In this document: positions 7,172-15,675 of the stretch, piece after piece
How positions within the stretch are numbered: position 1 is the first letter of the stretch
Layout: every line of letters starts with the position of its first letter
Source of the DNA: a virus
DNA: 27,885 bases
Direction: 5' to 3' (one strand)
Virus record (IMG/VR): IMGVR_UViG_3300020468_001699
Coordinates: 1 to 27,885 of that record
The notes under the pieces: generated by a model
Database searches by the model: none
What the model was told of the DNA's origin: nothing
The model's input: only the letters and a program-made list of their open reading frames with translations
Position numbers and translations under genes: made by a program

Positions 7172-8042
7172 TGATAACAGCTCTACCTTTTAATTCTTTC
7201 CAATCTTCTTCTGATCTAACTTCTAGATTTTTTTCCCAAGCACCTTTTAACACACTTGGATTCAAACCAAACATCTCAGCAAAATTGATCATAGCCTGAA
7301 TATCTTTAGGAAAACAACTACCACCGAAACCAAACTTACCATCGTGACCTGGTACACCTAAATGTGAGTGTCCAATCCTACCATCTGATACGAATCCACT
7401 GACAGCTTCATCCCAATTAGCATCTATTTTTTCTGCTATCTGATACATTTCATTCATGAAAGAAACTTTAGTCGCAAAGAAACAATTACTCATGTACTTA
7501 ATCAACTCAGCAGTTTCATAACTTGTTTCCATTACAGCAACACAATCACCAAATCTATACTTAATTAACTCGACAAACTCCTCTGATTTCATATAACTTA
7601 ATTGCTTTCCATTGTTTCCAATTATAAACCGACTTTGATTTATAAAGTCAAAATTAGCAGACCTTTCGGTTAGGAACTCAGGATTAAACAATATATTTAA
7701 ATGTGGGTACTTAGTTTGTAATGCCCAAGTCGTACCAGGTATCACAGTAGACCTAATTAGTATAGCATTGTCCTTTCCCTCATGAACTTTATTTATATCA
7801 TGTAAAGCTTCTTCTAATACACTGATATTAATTGATCCATCTTCATTAGCTGGTGTTGGCACTGATAGAAATATAAAATCAGATTCGTTAACAGTTTCTT
7901 CTAATGTATGTGTTGATTTGTTTGGATTCTTATCGTATACTCTAACCTCTGCATCACATCCAACTGATGGTGAAAAACCAAACTTAACTGCTCCACCTAC
8001 AAATCCATTACCAACCACACCTATTTTTTGTTCTATTTTCAT
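7164..8042 (-). CDS. UDP-glucose/GDP-mannose 6-dehydrogenase, short form
   Basis: The enzyme would oxidise a nucleotide sugar to its uronic acid with two NAD+. The NAD-binding motif GNGFVG lies at residues 11-16, SVPTPANEDGS at 60-70, STVIPGTT at 98-105, NPEFLTER at 120-127 and the catalytic cysteine in FGGSCFPKD (C243). All key residues of the first two domains are present. At 292 residues it stops soon after the dimer helix, lacking the C-terminal UDP/GDP-binding Rossmann domain found in the usual 390-450 residue enzymes. The same junctions as its neighbours argue against a recent frameshift. Whether it is active alone, or needs a partner to complete the site, is open. Confidence 0.85.
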   Translation of the reverse strand: MKIEQKIGVVGNGFVGGAVKFGFSPSVGCDAEVRVYDKNPNKSTHTLEETVNESDFIFLSVPTPANEDGSINISVLEEALHDINKVHEGKDNAILIRSTVIPGTTWALQTKYPHLNILFNPEFLTERSANFDFINQSRFIIGNNGKQLSYMKSEEFVELIKYRFGDCVAVMETSYETAELIKYMSNCFFATKVSFMNEMYQIAEKIDANWDEAVSGFVSDGRIGHSHLGVPGHDGKFGFGGSCFPKDIQAMINFAEMFGLNPSVLKGAWEKNLEVRSEEDWKELKGRAVINE

Positions 8043-8947
8043 TTAAACGGCCACTCTATTTTATTTGGGTTACTAGTTCCTTCAATGGGTACGACAAAAC
8101 TGTCTTCATCCTCACCTGGTAGTCGTCCCCATTTCTCTACAAATCTTTGCATAGCTCTTTGTTCCCAACGAACTATATGTGCTGGTCTTTTGTTATTGTC
8201 TAGCTCCTTTTCACCATTAGGAAATCTTGATGTTCTTGATGTGAAATGCCAGATCAAAGACTTACTTGTCATTATAAATTTATAACCTTCCATCTGCATT
8301 CTCATGAAAAGGTCTTTATCTTCCCAATACATTGGTTGGAATATAGGATCATTACCACCAATATTAATGTGATCTTCTACCCTACAGAAGTAACCAGCAC
8401 CACCACCCTTTCTAATCTGAATGTCATTATCCTTTGTAAATTCGTTAGACCAATTATCAAAATGATCGGAGTTGAAATCATCATCGTAAGCACCGAATTC
8501 ATCAAATGGAACAAACACTGTGCCTGGTCTGTAGGGTGGATCATTTGGAAATATATTTGGTTGAACTCTGAATGATGAAGCAATCAATCTTTCACCTGGT
8601 TCTATGTCATCATATAATTTTAGTAACTCAATGTCTTGATTAGGTCCTAACCAAAAGTCTGAATGTAATATATTGACAAACTCTGTCTTTACCTTACTCA
8701 CACAATAATCTATTCCACCACCGATACCTCGTTGCTCCTCTCTATCTGTACCATTTTCTATATAATATTCAATACCTAATTTTTTGTAATTAGAATCCAA
8801 CCAATTAACAGTACCATCTGTACAGTTTTCAGCAAAGATAATGATTGGCATATCATTATAATAACAATTTTGTCTGATTGATGTAACAGTTAATTTTAAA
8901 AATGGTAGGTTATTATATGTTGGTATTACTGATGTTATTTTACTCAC
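8039..8947 (-). CDS. GT2-like glycosyltransferase
   Basis: This GT-A glycosyltransferase is about 302 residues from the chosen start. SVIPTYNN opens the fold, FAENCTDGT marks the nucleotide pocket, LHSDFW holds the DxD-like site and WEDKD the catalytic-base region. The WHFTSRTSRF block is shared with the transferase at 4207-5445, so the two look like diverged copies. A GTG start at 8947 is preferred: GGAG (8954-8957) lies six bases upstream and the resulting N-terminus MSKITSVIPTYNN fits GT2 proteins, whereas the upstream ATG at 8959 has no Shine-Dalgarno. With the GTG, the overlap with the next gene is short. Donor and acceptor are unknown. Confidence 0.85.
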   Translation of the reverse strand: MSKITSVIPTYNNLPFLKLTVTSIRQNCYYNDMPIIIFAENCTDGTVNWLDSNYKKLGIEYYIENGTDREEQRGIGGGIDYCVSKVKTEFVNILHSDFWLGPNQDIELLKLYDDIEPGERLIASSFRVQPNIFPNDPPYRPGTVFVPFDEFGAYDDDFNSDHFDNWSNEFTKDNDIQIRKGGGAGYFCRVEDHINIGGNDPIFQPMYWEDKDLFMRMQMEGYKFIMTSKSLIWHFTSRTSRFPNGEKELDNNKRPAHIVRWEQRAMQRFVEKWGRLPGEDEDSFVVPIEGTSNPNKIEWPFK

Positions 8948-9953
8948 TTTCCACTCCATTTAGATTAGCAAAAAAGTTATACCAATACATACAAACATTT
9001 TGATACGTATACATCTCTACAACTTTCTCTCTGGCATTATCTATAATATACTGATAATCTTTGAAATTGTCAAGTATTTTTTCGATAGTTTCGTTTAAAT
9101 CTGACCAGTCAGGTTTCACTGGTACATAAGTCTCCATTGGTTTAAAAAAATCTGGCTCAGTTATCACCTTACCCATATCTGGTTTTATCAACAGACAACC
9201 ATGTTGAATTATTTCTAAATCTCTGTAACATAGCTCACCCATACCAAATGGCGACAACCCTATTTTTGACCTCTTCATCACGTTTACAAACGATTGAAAA
9301 CTACTACTACCTTTTGTTATTTTATATCTATTCTCAATCTTCTCTAGCTCATCCCAAGCGCCTCTCCTATGTTCAGTATAAAGTACATCAGTTCTCACCT
9401 CGTGATCCATATTACCATTGTCCAATATACCTTGAAAGATGGCACACACATCTATATCTCTATTAGAATTACCCTCTTGCATGTGTTGTAAATGTGGCCA
9501 GTTGTGAGCGACATTGTAACCTGTAAGTTTCATCCTATTGTAAACATCGTTTGGTATATCATATCCCTTGTCCAAAATAGAACCACTACCAAAAAACCAC
9601 TTATTAATAATAGTTTCTTCCTTATAATCCTCTTGAGATAGTAATTGTTTCTTAAACAAATACTTAGCATCTGATTCTACGAATACTTCGTAAGCACCCA
9701 TAATAGAAGTTGAATCACCGCCATGAAACATAAAATAATCACCCGATTTCTTAGCCATGTTCTCTCTACCTTGATCGATACTTTTTTCTAATGATAAAGA
9801 TAGATTCATAAATTCGTCCGCATGAACAAACTCGTAATCATAGTCACCTGAATCAGTAATATCAATACTGTATTCTCTGAGTAAATCTCTAGTGTGTATC
9901 AATCCACTGAAACACTTTACGTTGGATGGATCAGTTAATCTAATTTTTATCAT
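8940..9953 (-). CDS. GT-B-like glycosyltransferase, paralogue of 21874-22884
   Basis: This 337-residue protein lacks a DxD motif and looks like a GT-B-type transferase related to the CgeB/glycosyltransferase group-1 family. The C-terminal half carries the donor-site pattern SPFGMGELCYRDLE (234-247), LIKPDM (255-260) and PDWSDL (281-286). A very similar protein is encoded at 21874-22884 with SPFG, PDM and DWSDL at the same residue numbers, so these are clear paralogues. The N-terminal half is weakly conserved, as expected for the acceptor side. The start gives MIKIRLTD, parallel to MIKIKLCE in the paralogue, which supports it. Function beyond sugar transfer is not predictable. Confidence 0.65.
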   Translation of the reverse strand: MIKIRLTDPSNVKCFSGLIHTRDLLREYSIDITDSGDYDYEFVHADEFMNLSLSLEKSIDQGRENMAKKSGDYFMFHGGDSTSIMGAYEVFVESDAKYLFKKQLLSQEDYKEETIINKWFFGSGSILDKGYDIPNDVYNRMKLTGYNVAHNWPHLQHMQEGNSNRDIDVCAIFQGILDNGNMDHEVRTDVLYTEHRRGAWDELEKIENRYKITKGSSSFQSFVNVMKRSKIGLSPFGMGELCYRDLEIIQHGCLLIKPDMGKVITEPDFFKPMETYVPVKPDWSDLNETIEKILDNFKDYQYIIDNAREKVVEMYTYQNVCMYWYNFFANLNGVESE

Positions 9954-10918
9954 GAAAGTAGATCTATGTCGTTACCAACCATATTAGAAACCATCTGTTC
10001 AAATGAAGTTTCTGGTTTCCATCCTAATTTCTCACGTGCTTTTGTAGAGTCACCACATAGAACAGCGACTTCTGCTGGTCTCATAAATCTTTCATCTTGT
10101 AGGACATACTTTTCCCAATCAGTAATGTCAACAGCGTCAAAGGCGGCATCAAGAAAATCTCTTATGGAGTGTTCTACACCAGTAGCAATAACGTAATCAT
10201 CTGGCTCATCTTGTTGTAACATTAACCACATGGATTTAACGTAATCAGGTGAATATCCCCAATCCCTTTTAGCATCAAGATTACCTAACTTTATATAATC
10301 TTCTATTCCTAAATGAATTTTAGCTACACCATCTGTAATCTTACGAGTTACGAATTCAACACCTCGGCGCTCTGATTCATGGTTGAACAGAATACCACTA
10401 ACGTTAAACATATCGTAAGACTCTCTGTAATTCTTTGTAATCCAATGACCATACAGCTTAGCAACACCATACGGACTTCTTGGATAAAATGGTGTATTTT
10501 CATTTGCTGGATTCTCTACCATCCTACCATAGAGTTCAGAAGTTGATGCTTGATAAAATTTAATACGTTTAACCGTATCATACTCCCTTATAGCCTCGAG
10601 CATTCTCAAAGCACCAAGACCTGTGACATCACCTGTTTGTTCGGGTGTGTTCCAACTCTCACCCACGAATGACATAGCAGCAAGATTGTAAACCTCATGT
10701 GGATTTGATTTAACCAAACATCTATACAATGAATTTTGATCAGTAAGATCACCACTTAAAAATGTTATCTTACCCTCTAAATGTAATGTATTCGTTCTAT
10801 TAGGAGTTGATGTTCTTCTCTCCATACCAAATACTTCATAACCTTGTAACAATAGAAAGTCGGCAAGGTGACTACCATCCATTCCATTTATACCTGTAAT
10901 TAATGCTCTCTTATTCAT
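9950..10918 (-). CDS. gmd: GDP-mannose 4,6-dehydratase
   Basis: This extended short-chain dehydrogenase converts GDP-mannose to GDP-4-keto-6-deoxymannose, the branch point to fucose, rhamnose, perosamine and colitose. The NADP motif is GINGMDGSHLA (9-19), the catalytic block STSELYG (125-131), SPYGVAK with the Tyr-x3-Lys pair (148-154), NHESERRG (179-186) and the substrate signature LGNLDAKRDWG (211-221). At 322 residues it is of expected length. This is the best-defined sugar-nucleotide enzyme of the island. A reductase (20243) and an aminotransferase (18113) elsewhere in the island could act on its product. Overlap with both neighbours is short. Confidence 0.95.
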   Translation of the reverse strand: MNKRALITGINGMDGSHLADFLLLQGYEVFGMERRTSTPNRTNTLHLEGKITFLSGDLTDQNSLYRCLVKSNPHEVYNLAAMSFVGESWNTPEQTGDVTGLGALRMLEAIREYDTVKRIKFYQASTSELYGRMVENPANENTPFYPRSPYGVAKLYGHWITKNYRESYDMFNVSGILFNHESERRGVEFVTRKITDGVAKIHLGIEDYIKLGNLDAKRDWGYSPDYVKSMWLMLQQDEPDDYVIATGVEHSIRDFLDAAFDAVDITDWEKYVLQDERFMRPAEVAVLCGDSTKAREKLGWKPETSFEQMVSNMVGNDIDLLS

Positions 10919-11913
10919 TTCGACTCCAATATCTGTTTTAAATCGTTGTACTCTTTAAATTTACCATGACCTCTCACTAACTTCTGTATGTTCTCTTTTG
11001 ATAATTTTAAAAACTGTTGAAAGTTATCATTTTTATCTCCAATAAAAGAATGTGGATTATTTTCGTCTTTCACATACATTCTTTTCTGAGGATGTCTTCT
11101 AGCATGTACGTGTAATATGTTTTGACACACAACCTGCATAAAGTTCTCACCTAATAGTTTCTGACACATTATTGATAAACCTTCATCATCATTATACAAT
11201 AGACAAGATGGAATGTTTACACCAAACTTTATCAAATCACTTGACAAAACTAAACAAGCACCACTTATTTTTGGATATGGTATGTAGGCAAAATCAAATT
11301 CCTCGGCTCTAGCATTTATCTCATTCATCTTTCCAACTGACATAGGTGATTTAGCTTGATTAGGATTTAAGTGTCCCTTATCATCATCTACAAAAACATG
11401 ATCTCTGTAATCAACATGAACTAAGGCATCCCAACTACTATCCCACATCTTTCTATCAGCAAAACTTAAAAGATACTTATGTATATTTTGTTCATCGGTG
11501 TATTTAGATAATGTCTCTATGACTTGAAATGCCTCTCGTGGAAAAAAACTATCGGTCTCACCCCACATTACATAATCAACTTTCTTACAATAGTTGTAAT
11601 TTAAATCTCTTCTATAATCAGCATGGAAATAAAACTCATTACCATCTTTGATTTCATGATTGACAATAAATCCCATTGACTCTAATGTTGACACACCTTT
11701 TTTGAACTTAATTACCAACTCATGTTTCTTAATCTTATCTGTATCCACCTTTTCAAAATGTTGTAACATGTTAAAACACAAATCAATCGTTACATTTTCT
11801 TTGTTCTCTACGGTTTCTAATAGATTCACCATACCATCAATGAAATCAGCATACATCTCTATTTCAAACCACATCACGTGAGTTCCAATTACATATTTTT
11901 TATTTAACTTCAC
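10915..11913 (-). CDS. Putative glycosyltransferase-like protein
   Basis: The protein of about 332 residues opens with KYVIGTHVMWFEIEMYADFI and later carries VMWGETDSFFPREAF and a YNDDEGLSI stretch followed by HVHARRHPQKRMY. Such acidic clusters followed by His suggest a GT-A-like enzyme, but I do not recognise the family. A GTG start at 11913 is preferred because AGGAG (11922-11926) lies eight bases upstream and it leaves only a 14-base overlap with the upstream gene; an ATG at 11958 would overlap by 59. Located directly upstream of gmd with ATGA coupling, it is likely part of the same glycan route. Confidence 0.6.
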   Translation of the reverse strand: MKLNKKYVIGTHVMWFEIEMYADFIDGMVNLLETVENKENVTIDLCFNMLQHFEKVDTDKIKKHELVIKFKKGVSTLESMGFIVNHEIKDGNEFYFHADYRRDLNYNYCKKVDYVMWGETDSFFPREAFQVIETLSKYTDEQNIHKYLLSFADRKMWDSSWDALVHVDYRDHVFVDDDKGHLNPNQAKSPMSVGKMNEINARAEEFDFAYIPYPKISGACLVLSSDLIKFGVNIPSCLLYNDDEGLSIMCQKLLGENFMQVVCQNILHVHARRHPQKRMYVKDENNPHSFIGDKNDNFQQFLKLSKENIQKLVRGHGKFKEYNDLKQILESK

Positions 11914-12643
11914 AGACTTCTCTCCTATGTCTCCAACCACCACTGAAACCATGTTCAACTAATACAGAACCAATGATAACTTGTCTGCTACCCATGGCTC
12001 GATGTTTTTCTTGAAACCTTTCATTTCCTTGCCACGGTGTGGTTTCCTCTACATCAAACAACTTCCCATCATTCTGATATTCTTTGTAGTAATCTCTACT
12101 GAATCCATAAAACCAACCATGTAAACCACCACCAACAGGATGATTTTGATTTGTAATATCATATGAAGCTCCTTTTTTGTGAAATGATTGATTGTGTTGT
12201 CCAGGAGCACCTGGTGAGGTAACACCAAACAATGTATTTTTTAAATCAAAACCACTCGACACATCCACAAAAAAATCATTTATGGTTTTATTAAAAGTTA
12301 AATCATCATTACAAACAAATATAAAATCATTACCATTCATGTAACCAAAATTAGCACATAAATTCCATCCCCTCGTAACACCAAATGTATCATCATCATT
12401 GTAAATGTAGTTGTATTTCAGTGGTATGTCTACATTGTTAACTAAGTTGGATGAAGCGTTATCAACAATTACAACGTCATAATCAATCTCCATTGATTCT
12501 TCTAATGAATCTAGAAAGTTTTTTAACATTAGTCTACCATCAGCCCTTCCTTTTGCCATTCCCCTACCATGACCAATGTCGATTTCTTTTTCATTATCGA
12601 CTTTTGGTCTATAATGATTTAAAACACCGAATATTGGTCTCAT
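11900..12643 (-). CDS. GT2-like glycosyltransferase
   Basis: This 247-residue GT-A protein starts MRPIFGVLNHYRPKVD. Nucleotide contacts are suggested by VIVDNASSN, and the DxD-like site is VCNDDLTF. A Gly-rich loop (NHPVGGGLHGWFYGFS) and an EETTPWQGNE acidic stretch precede the C-terminus, where VEHGFSGGW places a His near the catalytic site. It is compact and lacks extra domains. The ATG at 12643 overlaps the radical SAM gene stop, and the 3' end carries the start of the next gene. The transferred sugar is unknown. Confidence 0.8.
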   Translation of the reverse strand: MRPIFGVLNHYRPKVDNEKEIDIGHGRGMAKGRADGRLMLKNFLDSLEESMEIDYDVVIVDNASSNLVNNVDIPLKYNYIYNDDDTFGVTRGWNLCANFGYMNGNDFIFVCNDDLTFNKTINDFFVDVSSGFDLKNTLFGVTSPGAPGQHNQSFHKKGASYDITNQNHPVGGGLHGWFYGFSRDYYKEYQNDGKLFDVEETTPWQGNERFQEKHRAMGSRQVIIGSVLVEHGFSGGWRHRREVCEVK

Positions 12644-13500
12644 GCGTATACCTCTTTATATTCTTCTATTGTTTCACCCACACCTATTTTACATGATTTA
12701 CACACACCCTCTTTAGGTCCGTCTTCAAGATGATGATCTCTCCAAGGCTTATATTTATCGCCTAAAAATATGTCATCTAGTTTATCATCAAAAGCATTAC
12801 CCATTAGTCCAATTTCATGTCCCTTGACATCCGATCTAAGATTACAACAAATCATAACACTGCCGTTGTAATCTAGATACATACTATCAAAAGGTTTCAT
12901 ACATCTTTTAGTTCTGGTGTAATCACCAGCTAAATCAACCGAATCTCCTCTACTTGAACCATCATGTTCAAAGTTACGAGCTCTGATATGAACTGTCATG
13001 TCTTTATAACTTAAATCATATTCTATCTTATGATCATCTATATCAACAATCAACTCTGATGGTATGTCTAATTTCTTTATTTTTCTTAACATCCTCTTTC
13101 TGGCTTTATCATGTTTGTATCTTTCATTATTACCAAGATACTGTTGAATGAATAATTCATTAAAACCCACACTCTCTAGCTCTTGAATGTAATCTTTGGT
13201 CATGTAGTCACCATTAGTATTTGTTCTTAGTTTAGCGTTAGGTAAGTATTCTCTTGCCTGTTTTATCCTTTCTATAAACAAATCACGAAATGCTGTTGGT
13301 TCGTTATACCTACTGTAAGCCACCTCGCCACTGTAATTAATATCCTTTAGTTGTTGTAAAATTTCTAAATATTTTTCTTCAGGCATCAAGTGATTATGGG
13401 ATATTCTGTCAACAAAAGAATTAGGACAGAACCAGCATTTTCTATTACAATAAGAAAATATTTCAATCTCTATGAATTTAAGACTTTCTTTAAATTTCAC
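12640..13500 (-). CDS. Radical SAM protein with SPASM-like C-terminus
   Basis: The protein (286 aa) has the radical SAM motif CNRKCWFC (C18, C22, C25), which binds a [4Fe-4S] cluster and cleaves S-adenosylmethionine. A C-terminal Cys set (C200, C218-C219, C267, C270, with VMICCN and CKSCK) resembles the auxiliary-cluster SPASM domain, used in peptide- or small-molecule-modifying enzymes. NEPTAF at 67-72 and RTNTNGD at 92-98 match usual core positions. Its place between a GT2 gene and a DAD-type transferase, with short overlaps, ties it to the sugar island. Substrate unknown; a sugar or a peptide acceptor are both possible. Confidence 0.85.
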   Translation of the reverse strand: MKFKESLKFIEIEIFSYCNRKCWFCPNSFVDRISHNHLMPEEKYLEILQQLKDINYSGEVAYSRYNEPTAFRDLFIERIKQAREYLPNAKLRTNTNGDYMTKDYIQELESVGFNELFIQQYLGNNERYKHDKARKRMLRKIKKLDIPSELIVDIDDHKIEYDLSYKDMTVHIRARNFEHDGSSRGDSVDLAGDYTRTKRCMKPFDSMYLDYNGSVMICCNLRSDVKGHEIGLMGNAFDDKLDDIFLGDKYKPWRDHHLEDGPKEGVCKSCKIGVGETIEEYKEVYA

Positions 13501-14242
13501 TCAATACTCCATTAGTTTTTTTCATCCACTGATAACAAGCATTGTTGTCTTCATTATTTGGTATACCATTGAAATGATATATCCACCCTATATTTGTAAA
13601 AGTTAATTCATTGTTTAATATTTCAGTTCTACTCATATCTTGCATGTTCCACTCATATGGTAAAAACTTTGTATCAATATCTTCGCTTTGAACAAAAAAG
13701 TTTAAGACTGGTTGATCAGTTCCCACTCCATACGTTTCTTGTAATTTAACAATATTATCTCTGTTTTCCAAGTAATATTTTATTATTTTATCATAAAAAT
13801 CCTTGTGTTTTTTATTACAGATGATAACACCAGAGTTGAAATACTCCCAAAGTGGCACATCAACATTAGGAAACAGATGTTTTTTGTAATTCTCTATACT
13901 TCGACACACCCAATCAAAACTACCATAGCTCGGTACAACTGAAAACTTGTGGTCTGTTAAATCAAAGGGACTTGGTGACTGAGGATGAATAATAGTATCG
14001 GCATCAGCTATTAGTATTTGATCGTAACTTATATCACTTCCCTCTAAAAGTTGAAATACAAATAGTTTGTGCCAGTTAGCATTCATTACGTTCTCAGGGT
14101 ATATACGTTCCTCTAGCACAACTAGTTCTGTGTTATTTTTATCACACCATCGTTTCCAACTATCTATTGAAAATTGATAAGGTTTGTTTCTGTTAATCTT
14201 TTTGGTTTCAGGTAAATTTACTATAAAAACTACGTTTTTCAT
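13490..14242 (-). CDS. DAD-motif GT-A glycosyltransferase
   Basis: This protein of 250 residues is a GT-A-type transferase. The metal/nucleotide site is IADADTI (DAD at 80-82), followed by FNSGVIICNK (135-144), GTDQPVLN (174-181) and a late His in YHFNGIP (H223), the same order seen in GT8/GT77-like enzymes. It is a tandem paralogue of the N-terminal half of the next gene (14239-15612): both begin MKNVVF, share the SGVII block and a matching FNGIP end. The two genes touch by an ATGA overlap, indicating a local duplication. Donor and acceptor are unknown. Confidence 0.8.
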   Translation of the reverse strand: MKNVVFIVNLPETKKINRNKPYQFSIDSWKRWCDKNNTELVVLEERIYPENVMNANWHKLFVFQLLEGSDISYDQILIADADTIIHPQSPSPFDLTDHKFSVVPSYGSFDWVCRSIENYKKHLFPNVDVPLWEYFNSGVIICNKKHKDFYDKIIKYYLENRDNIVKLQETYGVGTDQPVLNFFVQSEDIDTKFLPYEWNMQDMSRTEILNNELTFTNIGWIYHFNGIPNNEDNNACYQWMKKTNGVLSEI

Positions 14243-15612
14243 TTTACCACCTTACAAATCAGACCTTCATGATCTTTCAATGTCCTATTCTCACCAAAGG
14301 TATGACCTGGCTCACATCCTATTTTCTTGACCACCTCAATGTATCCAATATCAATGTTTTCATCGACTGCTCTCTTTACATGATCCTCATGAACATTCAA
14401 TCCATAATCATCAAATATTATGTAAAAATCACCATCACATTCTAGTTCTAAAGATCTTTTAATATCAGACATTACTTGTTCATACTGATGTCCAGCATCT
14501 ATTAAGACAACAGATACATCTTTAAAATCTAAAATTTTATCAGAATACAGATCAAATGCCACGTATTCAATATTATCAATACCGACATTTAACATTTTAG
14601 CAGTGGCGAGTGATTCTTCACTGAAATTAATCGTGTAAACTTTTTTGAAACAATGAGATAAAATCTTTGTGGTCTGTCCCTTGTGTGTACCAAATTCAAC
14701 ACAAATTTGATTTTTAAAGTCCTTGAAAAAATTCCAAACATCTGTTTTAAACTTATCAGAAGTGGTAGTTGGATTTACACTTTTATCTTCATTTATACTT
14801 TCAAGTAAAAAATTGATATCTGGCTCATCAACGTAATTATGTTTTACTAAATTCCAAAGATTTTTCATTACCTCTGTTCTTTGATTTTTTGGTATTCCAT
14901 TAAAAACCCAATTATATCCATACTTTATAAAGTAAGGTGTTTTATCCTCTTCTAGTTGCCAATTGTAACCAAACATTTCTTTTCTGTGGATGTGAGTTAG
15001 CTTGTAAGTAAAAGGTAAATCTAAATTCAATTCAACACCATTTTTCTGGACCCAATAATTTAATGGAGTTTGCTCTGTGCCCTTACGAACAACCTTATCT
15101 TGTAACTCTACGAATTCTTTAGTGTTATTAAGATATAAATCCTTAAACTCTAAAAATATATCTTTATGTGATTTATTAAAAATTATAACACCAGAACTAA
15201 AATACTTTTGAATATCTAAATCATAACAAAAAAAATCTTCATAACCCTTAACACTGTTGTAAACCCAATTCAAATTATCTGTCTCTCTCCAAGCAGTGAA
15301 TTTATGATCTGTTAATTCAAATACATTTGGCATATCCCATTTAGCCATACAACTAGCATCGACTAAAAATATTTGATCATAATCTATACCAGCCTCATCC
15401 AAAAGATCAAAACAATATATAGATTTTTGCCAATTGATTCTGTAGTTTACTAAGTCATCATTGATTGGTTTTTCCATTGGAAAGAATATTACATCATGTT
15501 TCTTACACCAATACTTCCAGGTCCTACGGCTGATGTCCATCCACTCCCAGCCACCATATTTTTCAGAGTATGTTTGATTCTTAACACCAATCCAAAATAC
15601 AACATTTTTCAT
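14239..15612 (-). CDS. GT-A-like transferase fused to a SAM methyltransferase
   Basis: This two-domain protein has 457 residues. Residues 1-250 are a copy of the neighbouring DAD-type transferase (MKNVVFWIGV, YFSSGVIIFNK, GTEQTPLN, FNGIP). Residues 290-457 form a class I methyltransferase: VEFGTHKGQTT (305-315) is the SAM loop, LIDAGHQYEQV (370-380) and IIFDDYG (398-404) complete a Methyltransf_24-like core. In the transferase half the DAD motif has become DAS (85-87), losing the second Asp, so sugar transfer may be altered or lost. A fusion could make and cap or methylate the same glycan. Upstream lies a 63-base non-coding stretch. Confidence 0.82.
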   Translation of the reverse strand: MKNVVFWIGVKNQTYSEKYGGWEWMDISRRTWKYWCKKHDVIFFPMEKPINDDLVNYRINWQKSIYCFDLLDEAGIDYDQIFLVDASCMAKWDMPNVFELTDHKFTAWRETDNLNWVYNSVKGYEDFFCYDLDIQKYFSSGVIIFNKSHKDIFLEFKDLYLNNTKEFVELQDKVVRKGTEQTPLNYWVQKNGVELNLDLPFTYKLTHIHRKEMFGYNWQLEEDKTPYFIKYGYNWVFNGIPKNQRTEVMKNLWNLVKHNYVDEPDINFLLESINEDKSVNPTTTSDKFKTDVWNFFKDFKNQICVEFGTHKGQTTKILSHCFKKVYTINFSEESLATAKMLNVGIDNIEYVAFDLYSDKILDFKDVSVVLIDAGHQYEQVMSDIKRSLELECDGDFYIIFDDYGLNVHEDHVKRAVDENIDIGYIEVVKKIGCEPGHTFGENRTLKDHEGLICKVVK

Positions 15613-15675
15613 AAAGTAATAACCTAATTAGTATACTAATAAATATATATATACAAATACAAACCACGAAAGTAT
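15613..15675 (-). promoter_or_regulatory. AT-rich spacer with 14-bp palindrome, possible promoter
   Basis: This is the longest gap inside the sugar island. It contains a perfect 14-base palindrome, ATTAGTATACTAAT (15627-15640), flanked by an alternating TATATATATA run (15643-15654) that reads towards the gene at 14239-15612. Nearly all other junctions nearby overlap or touch, so the spacer may host an internal promoter or an operator. No clear consensus promoter was found, and palindromes are frequent in AT-rich DNA. Confidence 0.3.

Noticed and set aside
7790-7797. TATAAATA on the minus strand
   Set aside because: It is in the middle of the dehydrogenase coding sequence with no gene start nearby, and a similar copy at 27150-27157 is inside the last GT-B gene. 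Such octamers are expected by chance in AT-rich DNA.
8028-8575. Two overlapping plus-strand open frames
   Set aside because: They are shadows of the GT2 gene at 8039-8947, have no ribosome-binding context and encode low-complexity sequences.
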